A stretch of DNA of 30,661 nt, from IMG/VR virus record IMGVR_UViG_3300028925_002892, positions 1-30,661 of that record, one strand, 5' to 3'. The stretch's first letter is position 1; every line of letters starts with the position of its first letter. Under the pieces are notes generated by a model. It had not been told where the DNA came from. It was given only the letters and a program-made list of their open reading frames with translations, and did not search any database. The position numbers and the translations under genes were made by a program. Positions 14,121 through 20,887 of the stretch are shown here, one piece after another. The DNA is from a virus.

Positions 14121-15582
14121 TAAAGCTGTAGATTGTACAATTGACACCACAGGTCTTTGTTCTCCAACAATAGAAGAAATTATTGAACAATCTATTGTAG
14201 AAACTATTGAATATAAATCAGATGGATTTACAACAACTACAACAACTACAAATGATATTACAACAACAACAGTTACTAATGAAGATTCAAATGATTTATT
14301 AAATGGTGATAATGAATATGTAGCTAAGAAATTTGAGGGAGATATGGATATTGATTGGGGTGGTCAAGGTTCTGCATCAATGCCTTCTGGCTCTGGTTGT
14401 GGTAATTTAGGAACTGATAAATGTGCTTCTATAACTAGTGCAAGTAATTATACTTCAAATATGGGAGTGCCAAATACTGGAACTACTTTTATTCAAACAG
14501 TAGATATTTCTGCTCTCAATATTACTTATGGTGGTAAAACAAATTATACAATTAAAGTAGATAAACAAGATGCACAAGATTCTATTTATATGCACATCAC
14601 AGGAAAAGATGGGTCAACAAATGTATTTTCTGGAACTGATATTTTAAGTGCTAGTGGTACTGCAAGTGGATATCAATCTTATGAAGGTGGATTTGATTTT
14701 TCTGGAAGTTTAACAACTGTCATTATTGAAGTTGGGGGTAGAGATATTAATCTTGCTATTGGACCCTTGTTTGACGATGTTTCCATCAATGTGCTTTATA
14801 ATGTTATCAATACAATTATCACACAATCAATAACATCTGTTGAAATGTTTGTTGCTCTTAATATAAATGCTCCAGAAGATGTAATTGAAGTTGTTGAAGA
14901 TATATTTGATTCAAATAAAATGACTGAAGAATTTGTTTTAGAGCCAATAGAAATTCAAGATGCTAATTATGAAGCAGTAGAAATTGAAATTCAAGAAATT
15001 GAAATGGCTGAAATAGAAATTGAAGTTATGCAGATGGAAGTGGAAGTTGAAGCAGAGATAGAAATGGAGATAGAAGAAGTTGTAGAAGAAACGATTGAGG
15101 TAGCAGAAAATATACAAGAAGAAGAAATAAAAGAACAAGAAATAGAAGCCGAAGAAGTGGAGGAAAAAGCTGAAGCAGAAACAAAACCAGTTGAAGAAAA
15201 ACAACAATCAAACCAAGAAAAACAATCAGAGAAAAAAGAATCATCTCAAAAAGAAAATAAAGAGGTTGAAAAAAAATCTGAAAAAGAAAATGAAAAAGAA
15301 TCATCTAAGGAAAAAGCTGTTAAAAAAATTATGAAAAAAATAGATGATAAAAAAAGATATGATAATGTAAACCAAACTAAAACTCTTATTGTTATGCAAG
15401 TATTGGGTGATAGTAAAACTTTTTTTGATACTCAGCAAGTCTTAAATGATAGAATTGATTTTTTTTCAAATGTTACTTTACCAGATACCACAATATCTGA
15501 TAATAGTATGGCTAGTTACTTTCTATTCGCTGGGAGTGATGGTTTAATGAATGAATTGGTAGATAGTCAATGGCAGAATTAG
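14050..15582 (+). CDS. Exported Glu-rich hypothetical protein (510 aa)
   Basis: The product opens with a signal-like sequence (LVLWLCISAFLSFSSKAV, about 10-27), then a Thr-rich stretch (about 60-80) and a beta domain with four cysteines in the first half. Residues about 296-420 form a very acidic, low-complexity run of short EIE/EIQEIE-type repeats that turns into a Lys/Glu coiled coil. A conserved-looking C-terminal domain with VKKIMKKIDDKKRYD and TLIVMQVLG follows. AGGAG stands ten bases before the ATG. I believe similar proteins occur in other marine phages, but no function is known to me; a structural or cell-surface role is only a guess. Confidence 0.75.
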   Translation: MIWNWQNFSLVLWLCISAFLSFSSKAVDCTIDTTGLCSPTIEEIIEQSIVETIEYKSDGFTTTTTTTNDITTTTVTNEDSNDLLNGDNEYVAKKFEGDMDIDWGGQGSASMPSGSGCGNLGTDKCASITSASNYTSNMGVPNTGTTFIQTVDISALNITYGGKTNYTIKVDKQDAQDSIYMHITGKDGSTNVFSGTDILSASGTASGYQSYEGGFDFSGSLTTVIIEVGGRDINLAIGPLFDDVSINVLYNVINTIITQSITSVEMFVALNINAPEDVIEVVEDIFDSNKMTEEFVLEPIEIQDANYEAVEIEIQEIEMAEIEIEVMQMEVEVEAEIEMEIEEVVEETIEVAENIQEEEIKEQEIEAEEVEEKAEAETKPVEEKQQSNQEKQSEKKESSQKENKEVEKKSEKENEKESSKEKAVKKIMKKIDDKKRYDNVNQTKTLIVMQVLGDSKTFFDTQQVLNDRIDFFSNVTLPDTTISDNSMASYFLFAGSDGLMNELVDSQWQN

Positions 15583-16052
15583 AAGTAGCTGGAATTAAAT
15601 TTAGAGGGGGAAAAATATTTCTTATTCTCACAGTATTATCTTCTTTATGTGGTGCATTGTGGGGTGGCTTTGAATTTTATAAAGATTATCAAAATATGCG
15701 AAATAAAATATCTAAATATACTGCTCCAGATTTAAGTGGTTTTGATAAAAGAATAGATTTAGTTCAACAAGAAGTAACTATGCTTCAATCAGAAATGTCT
15801 ATGATTTTAGATGAAGTAGAACTTGTTGCTGATGTGGCAAAAGAATTAAAGAATGATTTAAAAGCAGATGTTCGTAGAATTGAAACAATTGTAGAAGATG
15901 TAGAGCAAAGAGTTAAACAAGATAGTAGAGATAATGGAAAAGATTTAAAAGAAATTATTGCTGATGTAAAAGATGAAATGAAAGATTTGGAAGAAAAAAT
16001 AGATAAAAGAATTAAAACAACTTTAGAAAATCCATTAAGCCAAATGAAGTAA
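15570..16052 (+). CDS. Membrane-anchored coiled-coil protein (spanin- or holin-related candidate)
   Basis: This 160-residue protein has one N-terminal membrane segment (IFLILTVLSSLCGALWGGF, about 16-34) and then a long charged coiled coil to the C-terminus. The topology is like an inner-membrane spanin (Rz) or a phage membrane organiser. No outer lipoprotein partner is encoded in another frame inside it, so spanin is only one option. It starts 13 bases inside the previous gene and its stop overlaps the following ATG, putting it at the junction of virion and lysis genes. Confidence 0.65.
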   Translation: MAELEVAGIKFRGGKIFLILTVLSSLCGALWGGFEFYKDYQNMRNKISKYTAPDLSGFDKRIDLVQQEVTMLQSEMSMILDEVELVADVAKELKNDLKADVRRIETIVEDVEQRVKQDSRDNGKDLKEIIADVKDEMKDLEEKIDKRIKTTLENPLSQMK

Positions 16053-16189
16053 TGAATAAACAAACGGAATTAAGAAAATCATTTACAATAATTAAAAAGA
16101 GAACTTCAATAGGAAATTCACCTCGTTCAAAGCCAAAAAATAAACATAAATTGAAATCATGGAAAAAGTATAATAGACAAGGTAAATGA
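16052..16189 (+). CDS. Small highly basic protein (45 aa)
   Basis: The 45-residue product carries about 15 Lys/Arg and almost no acidic residues, with the core TSIGNSPRSKPKNKHK (about 18-33) and an ending KKYNRQGK. Small basic proteins with this T-S-I-G...K-N-K pattern recur in marine podo- and siphoviruses; nucleic acid binding is plausible but unknown. It is coupled at both ends: TAATG with the gene before and ATGA with the gene after. Confidence 0.7.
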   Translation: MNKQTELRKSFTIIKKRTSIGNSPRSKPKNKHKLKSWKKYNRQGK

Positions 16190-16398
16190 CCTTTTCTATA
16201 TTTGCTATTATTTGTGTTATGAATTTATCTATAAATCCATTTTGTACTATGGGAATATTAAGAACACAGACCTTTGACAATAAACAAAGCTGTGATAAAG
16301 AGATAAACTACCTTGTGGCGGAAATTAATAATGATTTTATTAAAAGAAATATAGCAATTTTAATGGTGTGTAAAAAAAATGACAAATTTAATACCTAA
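16186..16398 (+). CDS. Small exported/membrane protein (70 aa)
   Basis: The first 20 residues (FSIFAIICVMNLSINP) look like a signal peptide or anchor. The rest holds three more cysteines (about 20, 36 and 62) and could fold as a small disulfide protein in the periplasm. There is no recognised family. It starts at an ATGA overlap and its end overlaps the next gene by 20 bases, typical of this block of tiny genes. Confidence 0.6.
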   Translation: MTFSIFAIICVMNLSINPFCTMGILRTQTFDNKQSCDKEINYLVAEINNDFIKRNIAILMVCKKNDKFNT

Positions 16399-16567
16399 GA
16401 CAACAAAAGAACATATTATTCATATCTATGATAAAATAGATAGAATAGAAAATAATCATTTAAAACATATTGAAAAAGATATCAGCAGATTAAATTTTGT
16501 TTTATGGGCAATAGGTTTTATGGTTGCAACTCAATTTATTGCTTGGGGTTTAAGATTTTTTAATTAG
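16379..16567 (+). CDS. XhlA-like small membrane protein (62 aa)
   Basis: The product has an N-terminal amphipathic coiled coil (about 8-37) followed by one membrane span (FVLWAIGFMVATQFIAWGL, about 40-58). This layout matches XhlA-type proteins that assist holins, so a role in lysis is reasonable. The similarity is architectural only. It lies directly before the phosphoesterase gene, nine bases away. Confidence 0.6.
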   Translation: MTNLIPKTTKEHIIHIYDKIDRIENNHLKHIEKDISRLNFVLWAIGFMVATQFIAWGLRFFN

Positions 16568-16575
16568 GCGGATTA

Positions 16576-17712
16576 ATGGAAGATACAGAGTGGAATGAAC
16601 TCAAAGCAATACAAGAAAAATTACATGAAGCATTAGATAAGGGATATCCACCCATAGGTAAAGGTGGTATTGGTCAGCCAACAGGAGCAAAAAAAATAGT
16701 TTCTGATCTTTTAGATATTCCTAGAACTACATTACAACATAAAATAGAAAAAATAGAAAAATTAGCATTAGATAGTTCACATTGGACTATAGAATGGCAT
16801 AAATATAAAGAAGTAAAACCACAAATTATTATTGAAGAATACAAAAAACCTATAATAAGAATACCAGCACAATCAACCTCATTTTCAAACCCTACTAAAG
16901 TATTTGTTATTCCAGATGCTCATGTTTCTCCAGATGAAAATATAGATAGATTTTATTGGATAGGAAAACAAATAAATGATTACAAACCAGATTATGTCGT
17001 ATGCATTGGGGATTTTTGTTCTTTTGATTCAGTTAATTCTTTTGATAAAAATCATACTGTTAAAGGAGGAGCTAAACCTCCTATATCAGAAGACATACAA
17101 ATCACAAAAGAAGCATTAAATTTATTACATGAAGGAATAGGAGATCATCAATGCCACAAGCATTATTGCTTAGGCAATCACGAATTACGATTATATCGTT
17201 ATGAAAACGAACACAAAGAAGTAGTTGGTACTTTCTCACAGCAATATGAAAACCTATGGAGATCTAGAGGTTGGGGAATATCTGAATATGGGGATTTTTT
17301 CTTTATCAAGGGAGTTGCTTTTGTTCATGTACCATTAAATGAAATGGGGCGAGAAATGGGTGGAAAAATGGCAGAAGCAAGTCAAATTTCTAATAATGCT
17401 ATGCATGATATAGTCTTTGGTCATAGTCATAGAGAAAGATCTTGGAGAGCATCAAAGCTAGGTAGAGGTAATTATGTTAAAATAATTAATGTTGGAACTT
17501 GTATGGACTTTGGTCATATTGAAAGTTATGCTATAAACAATGCTAATGGGTGGAGTTATGGTATATCTCAATTGTTATTAGCAGATGGTCATATACAAGG
17601 TCATAATTTTGTATCAATGATAGAACTAAAGGAGAAACATGAAAACAAAAGACAAACTCATTCAAAGAGTATCAGACAAAATGATAATGAGGGCGAACAA
17701 GGGAATAATTAA
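16576..17712 (+). CDS. Calcineurin-like metallophosphoesterase with N-terminal HTH-like region
   Basis: Residues 108-300 hold the metallophosphoesterase motifs in order: DAH (D114, H116), GD (145-146), GNHE (200-203), a lone H251 and GHSH (282-285). All metal ligands are present, so a two-metal phosphatase or phosphodiesterase is expected. The first 85 residues look like a separate DNA-binding module, with TGAKKIVSDLLDIPRTTLQHKI (split about 36-57) resembling a helix-turn-helix. The substrate is unknown; nucleic acid ends or nucleotides are likely. The C-terminal 25 residues are overlapped by the next gene. Phage phosphoesterases of this type are common near lysis genes in marine phages, but their role is unclear. 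Confidence 0.85.
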   Translation: MEDTEWNELKAIQEKLHEALDKGYPPIGKGGIGQPTGAKKIVSDLLDIPRTTLQHKIEKIEKLALDSSHWTIEWHKYKEVKPQIIIEEYKKPIIRIPAQSTSFSNPTKVFVIPDAHVSPDENIDRFYWIGKQINDYKPDYVVCIGDFCSFDSVNSFDKNHTVKGGAKPPISEDIQITKEALNLLHEGIGDHQCHKHYCLGNHELRLYRYENEHKEVVGTFSQQYENLWRSRGWGISEYGDFFFIKGVAFVHVPLNEMGREMGGKMAEASQISNNAMHDIVFGHSHRERSWRASKLGRGNYVKIINVGTCMDFGHIESYAINNANGWSYGISQLLLADGHIQGHNFVSMIELKEKHENKRQTHSKSIRQNDNEGEQGNN

Positions 17713-17830
17713 ATATGGCAATACTATGGAGGAAACAAAAAAAACTAAAAAACAATGGTTAATAGAAGCACAGGAAGAATGTTTAGATATGGCAGTATAT
17801 TTGGAAAAGTGTATAGAAGATGAAAAATAA
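17639..17830 (+). CDS. MazG-like nucleotide pyrophosphohydrolase, minimal (63 aa)
   Basis: The 63-residue protein has WLIEAQEECLDMAVYLEK (about 40-57), matching the E-x2-E-x2-D helix that binds magnesium in MazG/dUTPase-type all-alpha pyrophosphatases, where the hallmark is EE..D...Y. A preceding K-Y-G-N motif also fits. It is shorter than usual, so it may act as a dimer or be a reduced form. AAAGGAG stands four bases before the ATG although 74 bases overlap the phosphoesterase gene, which supports real expression. It could hydrolyse nucleotides or ppGpp-like alarmones. Confidence 0.65.
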   Translation: MKTKDKLIQRVSDKMIMRANKGIIKYGNTMEETKKTKKQWLIEAQEECLDMAVYLEKCIEDEK

Positions 17831-17984
17831 ATATATAGCACAATATTGGTTTGAAAATGATTGGCTAGGCAGAAAAAGCAAAGTTTTTTATTTTGGTGCA
17901 AAATTAGATTGGGCAAAGGAGATTAAAAATGAACCTAGAAAAATTAAAAGAAGAAATACGAAAAGAAGAAGGGACAAAGTTTGA
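17820..17984 (+). CDS. Possible small protein (54 aa)
   Basis: An ORF starting inside the MazG-like gene and running 56 bases into the lysozyme gene. The first 37 residues are aromatic-rich (QYWFENDWLG) and look like protein; the last 15 are Arg/Lys-rich because they read the lysozyme gene out of frame. No ribosome site is apparent. It fills the only gap between its neighbours, so either it is a true coupled gene or the gap is leader for lysozyme. Confidence 0.4.
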   Translation: MKNKYIAQYWFENDWLGRKSKVFYFGAKLDWAKEIKNEPRKIKRRNTKRRRDKV

Positions 17985-18360
17985 GGTTTACAAAGATCAT
18001 TTAGGAAATTTAACATATGGAGTTGGTCATTTAGTTAGAGATTATGAAAAGTTAGAATTAGGTGATATAATTTCACATAAAAAAGTTGAAAAAACTTTAG
18101 AAATTGATTTAAATTTAGCAATTAGAGATATGCGTAAATTTACAAAAAATATGAATATTTCAGAAGATGTTAAAGAAATAGTAACTCATATGAGCTTTCA
18201 ACTGGGATTGCCAAGACTTAATAAATTTGTTAAGTTTAAAGAAGCATTAAAAAACAATAAATATGAACAAGCTAGTTTAGAAATGCAAGATAGTTTATGG
18301 TACAATCAAACATCACACAGGGCAAGCCGATTAATTCAGAAAATGAAAAAGTTGACTTGA
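17929..18360 (+). CDS. Endolysin, T4-type lysozyme (GH24)
   Basis: The 143-residue protein has the T4 lysozyme active-site layout: E14 in EEG, D23 in YKDHLG and T29 in LTYGVGH, matching E11/D20/T26 of T4. The C-terminal half has the usual helical lobe, ending SHRASRLIQKMKKL. It cleaves the glycan strand between MurNAc and GlcNAc. It has no signal or anchor, so it should need the holin to reach the cell wall. GGAG lies about ten bases before ATG. Confidence 0.93.
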   Translation: MNLEKLKEEIRKEEGTKFEVYKDHLGNLTYGVGHLVRDYEKLELGDIISHKKVEKTLEIDLNLAIRDMRKFTKNMNISEDVKEIVTHMSFQLGLPRLNKFVKFKEALKNNKYEQASLEMQDSLWYNQTSHRASRLIQKMKKLT

Positions 18361-18485
18361 GGAAACATAGAAAAAGAATTACAACACCAGAAGAATTACA
18401 AGAAATATATGAAAATAGAAAAAAATATAAAGAAGAAGAATTAAAAGAAAAAATGGCTAAATTAAGCAAGGAACAAAAAATATGA
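18297..18485 (+). CDS. Small charged helical protein (62 aa)
   Basis: This 62-residue ORF begins 64 bases before the end of the lysozyme gene in another frame. The first 20 residues are therefore doubtful; the part beyond is a Lys/Glu-rich helix with TTPEELQEIYENRKKYKEEE (about 29-48). No other ATG in frame would give more than ten residues. It ends in an ATGA overlap with the next gene, so something in this frame is probably translated. Function unknown. Confidence 0.5.
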   Translation: MVQSNITQGKPINSENEKVDLRKHRKRITTPEELQEIYENRKKYKEEELKEKMAKLSKEQKI

Positions 18486-18619
18486 AAAAAAAGATTAAAC
18501 AACCACCAAAAATAAAAAAAGAAGTTAATGAATTAGGTTATTCATTTAATGATCCTTATGGATTAGTAGCAGCATTTTGTAATATTATTCCACCTATGAC
18601 AGTATTCGGTAATAAATAA
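18482..18619 (+). CDS. Small protein (45 aa)
   Basis: The product has a basic N-terminus (MKKKIKQPPK) and a mildly hydrophobic C-terminal stretch (GLVAAFCNIIPPMTVFG, about 27-43) that is too broken by prolines for a firm membrane call. Its start overlaps the previous stop by four bases and its TAA overlaps the holin ATG. It could be a holin regulator, but nothing shows this directly. Confidence 0.6.
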   Translation: MKKKIKQPPKIKKEVNELGYSFNDPYGLVAAFCNIIPPMTVFGNK

Positions 18620-19035
18620 TGGGTTTGTTAGATGTATTTTCTAGTGGCAGTATTAAAGCCGTTGGTGGTATTATTGATGAATTACATACTTCTACAGAAG
18701 AAAAAGAACAATTAAAATTACGATTTGCAGAAGTTGAAGCCAAGCTAAAAGAAAAACAAATGTCAATTAATTTGGCTGATGCTAGTTCAACTGCTGGAGG
18801 AATTAGTGGTTTTATGCAAAGGTCATGGCGACCAATGATAGGAATGAGTTGTGCTTTGGCAATATTCTGGGAGTTCGTCCTATCAAAATTTATTTTATTT
18901 TTTCTTGGCATATTTCACTATGAAGTGTTAAATCTTCCGGTGTTAGATATGGGAACTCTCATGCCTTTGGTGATGTCATTATTAGGCATGGGCGCTCTTC
19001 GTACTTTTGAGAAAACAAAAGGAGTTGCAAAATGA
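18619..19035 (+). CDS. Holin, GTA-type (Holin_3TM)
   Basis: The 138-residue protein has a charged helical N-terminus (1-60), the signature RSWRP (68-72) and then hydrophobic spans at about 73-98 and 112-126, ending LLGMGALRTFEK. This is the layout of the 3TM holin family found in gene transfer agents and phages of alphaproteobacteria. It should form the membrane lesion that frees the nearby lysozyme. It is coupled by TAATG before and ATGA after. Confidence 0.85.
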   Translation: MGLLDVFSSGSIKAVGGIIDELHTSTEEKEQLKLRFAEVEAKLKEKQMSINLADASSTAGGISGFMQRSWRPMIGMSCALAIFWEFVLSKFILFFLGIFHYEVLNLPVLDMGTLMPLVMSLLGMGALRTFEKTKGVAK

Positions 19036-19151
19036 TAAATAGAGCAATGGATATGTTTAAATGGTTATGGTCTTGGGAATTAAATCCTAAATTAAAATGG
19101 GCAATATGTATTGTTGTTATTCTAGCAGTACATAATTGGATATTACATTAA
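19032..19151 (+). CDS. Small membrane protein (39 aa) after holin
   Basis: The product has a Trp-rich N-terminus (FKWLWSWELN) and one membrane span (WAICIVVILAVHNWI, about 23-37). ATGA overlap with the holin gene and TAATG overlap with the next gene make it part of the same unit. Position and topology suggest a second holin subunit or antiholin; this is inference. Confidence 0.65.
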   Translation: MINRAMDMFKWLWSWELNPKLKWAICIVVILAVHNWILH

Positions 19152-19240
19152 TGCCTTATGGTAAAGGGACTTATGGCTCAAAAAAAGGCAGACCCCCTAA
19201 AAAGAAAAAACCAATTAAACGAAAAAAAAAAAAAAAATAA
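19151..19240 (+). CDS. Very small basic protein (29 aa)
   Basis: The 29-residue product begins MPYGKGTYGSKKGRPPKK and ends in five lysines coded by a run of 16 adenines (19222-19237). The Y-G-K-G-T-Y-G-S start and G-R-P-P-K look like an AT-hook-type DNA-binding peptide. I think related small proteins occur in other marine phages. It overlaps the next ORF, which reads the same DNA in the +1 frame, so the two may be linked by slippage on the A run. Confidence 0.6.
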   Translation: MPYGKGTYGSKKGRPPKKKKPIKRKKKKK

Positions 19241-19487
19241 AATTACCATTGATGGTAAAGAATACCATTTCCATATTATAGTTTGGGAAGATATTGTAGG
19301 CGATTCAAGTATTTCTAGTTTTGATGATTTTAACAAAATGAAAACAGCTAGTATTACGAGTTTTGCCTACATATTTAAAAAAGACAGAAATTACCTTTAT
19401 ATTTTCTCAAGTTACTCTGATGATGGCTATTTTGGGGATAGGAACATAATACCTCTAGGAGTAGTTAAGAAAATGGATAAAATTTAA
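19173..19487 (+). CDS. Hypothetical protein (about 104 aa; start uncertain)
   Basis: From about residue 22 the product looks like a well-folded small domain: KITIDGKEYHFHIIVWED then DDFNKMKTASITSFAYIF and IIPLGVVKKMDKI. I do not know its function. The N-terminal part before the A16 run reads the 29-residue basic gene out of frame and is probably not conserved. ATG19173 has AAAGGGA just before it; ATG19158 has no ribosome site. Alternatively, slippage on A16 fuses the basic peptide to this domain. Confidence 0.65.
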   Translation: MAQKKADPLKRKNQLNEKKKKNKITIDGKEYHFHIIVWEDIVGDSSISSFDDFNKMKTASITSFAYIFKKDRNYLYIFSSYSDDGYFGDRNIIPLGVVKKMDKI

Positions 19488-19561
19488 GCACTAGTGGTCT
19501 TTTAATCTATTTTATATAGATTTATACCCCAGAACTACAAATACCTCTATATGGCTAAAAA

Positions 19562-19591
19562 TAGGCTTTTATGCCTAGATGAAGTTTTTTT
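19562..19591 (+). terminator. Possible weak terminator
   Basis: TAGGC (19562-19566) pairs with GCCTA (19573-19577) around TTTTAT, and seven T follow at 19585-19591 after a seven-base gap. The short stem and the gap make this weak. It is the only terminator-like signal after the lysis block. Confidence 0.25.
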
Positions 19592-19611
19592 CATTATTTT
19601 AAATAATAATG

Positions 19612-19642
19612 TTTACAAGTATAAACAATATGTTTATATAAT
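19612..19642 (+). promoter_or_regulatory. Promoter with palindromic operator (copy B)
   Basis: A -35-like TTTACA (19612-19617) is followed by TATATA (19635-19640, 17-base spacer) or TATAAT (19637-19642, 19-base spacer). The perfect palindrome TATAAACA-ATA-TGTTTATA (19620-19638) lies across spacer and -10. The leader then reads AATTTAACAAAAGGAGAAAATAAT up to ATG19674 (written here in two parts: AATTTAACAAAAGG, AGAAAATAAT). A further AT dyad (CATTATT/AATAATG, 19592-19611) lies just upstream. A protein bound here would block RNA polymerase. Confidence 0.75.
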
Positions 19643-19673
19643 AATAATGAATTTAACAAAAGGAGAAAATAAT

Positions 19674-19940
19674 ATGAACTATCACTTATTTGAAGTTGTT
19701 TCATTATTTGGAACTAGAGAAGCATTAATTAAAGTTTCAAAATTGTATGATTTAAAAGATGCATATAAAGTTGCTTATCAAAATTATTCAAAGAAATATT
19801 ATGATATATCTGAAGGATATTTTAATGGTGGTTATGAAGTAGATGAAAAAAGATGCACAGAAGTTACTTGGAAAGTTTCTTATAAATGGAAAAATTCTGG
19901 AATTAATTGGAAGCAAGTAAATGCTCAACATGGTTATTAA
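19674..19940 (+). CDS. Hypothetical protein (88 aa)
   Basis: The ATG at 19674 is chosen because AAAGGAG precedes it and because the same leader stands before two other genes; the ORF runs open further upstream, but that part covers the promoter. The 88-residue product is aromatic-rich, with many Tyr and Trp (DAYKVAYQNYSKKYYD about 29-44; VTWKVSYKWKNSGINW about 65-80). It is a single-gene unit between its own promoter and a strong terminator, so it is probably made early or in quantity, perhaps as an anti-host or regulatory factor. No family recognised. Confidence 0.8.
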   Translation: MNYHLFEVVSLFGTREALIKVSKLYDLKDAYKVAYQNYSKKYYDISEGYFNGGYEVDEKRCTEVTWKVSYKWKNSGINWKQVNAQHGY

Positions 19941-19965
19941 TAAATAAATTTTTTATTAAACGAAT

Positions 19966-19994
19966 AAAGGGGTGCTAATAACACCCCTTTTTTT
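19966..19994 (+). terminator. Rho-independent terminator
   Basis: AAAGGGGTG (19966-19974) pairs with CACCCCTTT (19982-19990) around CTAATAA, and the stem runs into seven T (19988-19994). It ends the rightward unit at 19674-19940. On the other strand the U run is poor, so it probably does not end the leftward operon equally well. Confidence 0.92.
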
Positions 19995-20010
19995 ATGCCT
20001 TTTATGTAAT

Positions 20011-20111
20011 GTCTAATAGCCATTGGGAGAAAATTAGGGCAATAAAGAGTTACAACTATTAGACTTTGTCCCAGCAGTTACAAGGCCACTGTAAAATCCT
20101 CTAAATTGCCC
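20011..20111. other. Intergenic segment with two long inverted repeats
   Basis: This gap between converging units holds GTCTAATAG (20011-20019) with its exact complement CTATTAGAC (20056-20064). A 7-base pair, GGGCAAT (20037-20043) and ATTGCCC (20105-20111), spans exactly 75 bases. The two helices interleave, so they are either alternatives or a pseudoknot. CAGT/ACTG (around 20073-20089) gives a further small stem. It may be a small RNA, the 3' end structure of the leftward transcript, or a protein site. Local G+C is higher than around it. It is not a standard tRNA. Confidence 0.4.
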
Positions 20112-20116
20112 AGCCA

Positions 20117-20887
20117 TTAAATACCCCAAATAGTTTCTCTAGCTGATCTTTTGTCTGCATCTGACCAGTACCAATCATCTAGATTTGGAGTTATTAAACT
20201 TGATAAACTTTCTTTTTCTTTACAAATTTTAATCATGTTAGCACAACTGATTAATGACATTTCTATTTCTTTCATTAAATTTTCTGTATCATCAATATTA
20301 ACATATTCAAATTTTTTAGGTGTTACAATAAGAATCTTAACATCAACAGGTTTTTTGTATTGTTCCTCTAATGCTTTTTTATAGATAGCTTGTTGTAACA
20401 TATCGCTATGTTTTTTCATCAACTTGCCTTTTGTTTTAAGATCTATAACAGTTATTCTTTCATCATTCTCAAAAGCATAATCTGTATATCCAGAAAATGG
20501 TATGCCTAGAATTTCTGTAGATACTTTCATTTGAAAACCTAAATATTTAGAATTAGTTTTTGATAATTCTGGATATATAAGATTAAGCATTGGCTCTATA
20601 AATGCCCTTTCCTTTTCAGCTTTATCTTTATCCATAGTAAAAGTAACACCATCATCATAATAATTAAATGCTTTTTGAATACATTGATCCAGAGAATACC
20701 CATCAGTAAAATAAAAATTAAATCCATATTCTACTGCTGATCCTCTAATCATAGGAGGACTAGCTGGGAAATCATATCCATAAATATATCGCATAACAAA
20801 GCCACAAGGAAAATCTCTAAAAGCATTTAATCTGCTAGGACTAAAAGGAAGCAAATTAAACTTCTCAAATATTTTTTTATCTATCAT
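20117..20887 (-). CDS. RecB/Cas4-like PD-(D/E)XK exonuclease
   Basis: The 256-residue protein has the order of motifs expected for this nuclease family: an N-terminal FSPSRLNAFRDFPCGF region (about 15-30), RGSAVEYG (48-55) in place of the usual G-x-x-x-H, GYTDYAFENDERITVIDLKTKG (split 133-154) with D136, D149 and K151 as catalytic residues, and QQAIYK (165-170) as the motif IV. It lacks the four-cysteine iron-sulfur set of true Cas4. With the annealing-type protein upstream in the same operon it would form an exonuclease plus annealing pair for phage recombination. It is the last gene of the leftward operon. Confidence 0.83.
   Translation of the reverse strand: MIDKKIFEKFNLLPFSPSRLNAFRDFPCGFVMRYIYGYDFPASPPMIRGSAVEYGFNFYFTDGYSLDQCIQKAFNYYDDGVTFTMDKDKAEKERAFIEPMLNLIYPELSKTNSKYLGFQMKVSTEILGIPFSGYTDYAFENDERITVIDLKTKGKLMKKHSDMLQQAIYKKALEEQYKKPVDVKILIVTPKKFEYVNIDDTENLMKEIEMSLISCANMIKICKEKESLSSLITPNLDDWYWSDADKRSARETIWGI

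Noticed and set aside
14938-15304. Two long minus-strand ORFs (about 90 codons each) rich in Phe and Leu
   Set aside because: They mirror the Glu/Lys-rich repeats of the 510-residue protein on the other strand; composition alone keeps them open and neither has a ribosome site.
17066-17085. GGAGG...CCTCC inverted repeat that could be a terminator
   Set aside because: It is inside the phosphoesterase coding sequence, lacks a T run and is explained by Gly-Gly-Ala and Pro-Pro codons.
19551-19673. Longer start at 19551 for the 88-residue protein
   Set aside because: The extension would cover a promoter, a 19-bp operator and the leader shared with two other genes; the ribosome site belongs to ATG19674.
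20037-20111. Possible tRNA, because a 7-bp acceptor-like stem closes exactly 75 bases
   Set aside because: On neither strand is there a GTTC-type T-loop, a D-arm or a five-pair anticodon stem with U33; the similarity ends at the outer stem.
20117-20887. True Cas4, suggesting a CRISPR link
   Set aside because: The protein has the nuclease motifs but not the four-cysteine iron-sulfur set, and there is no cas gene or repeat array in the window.
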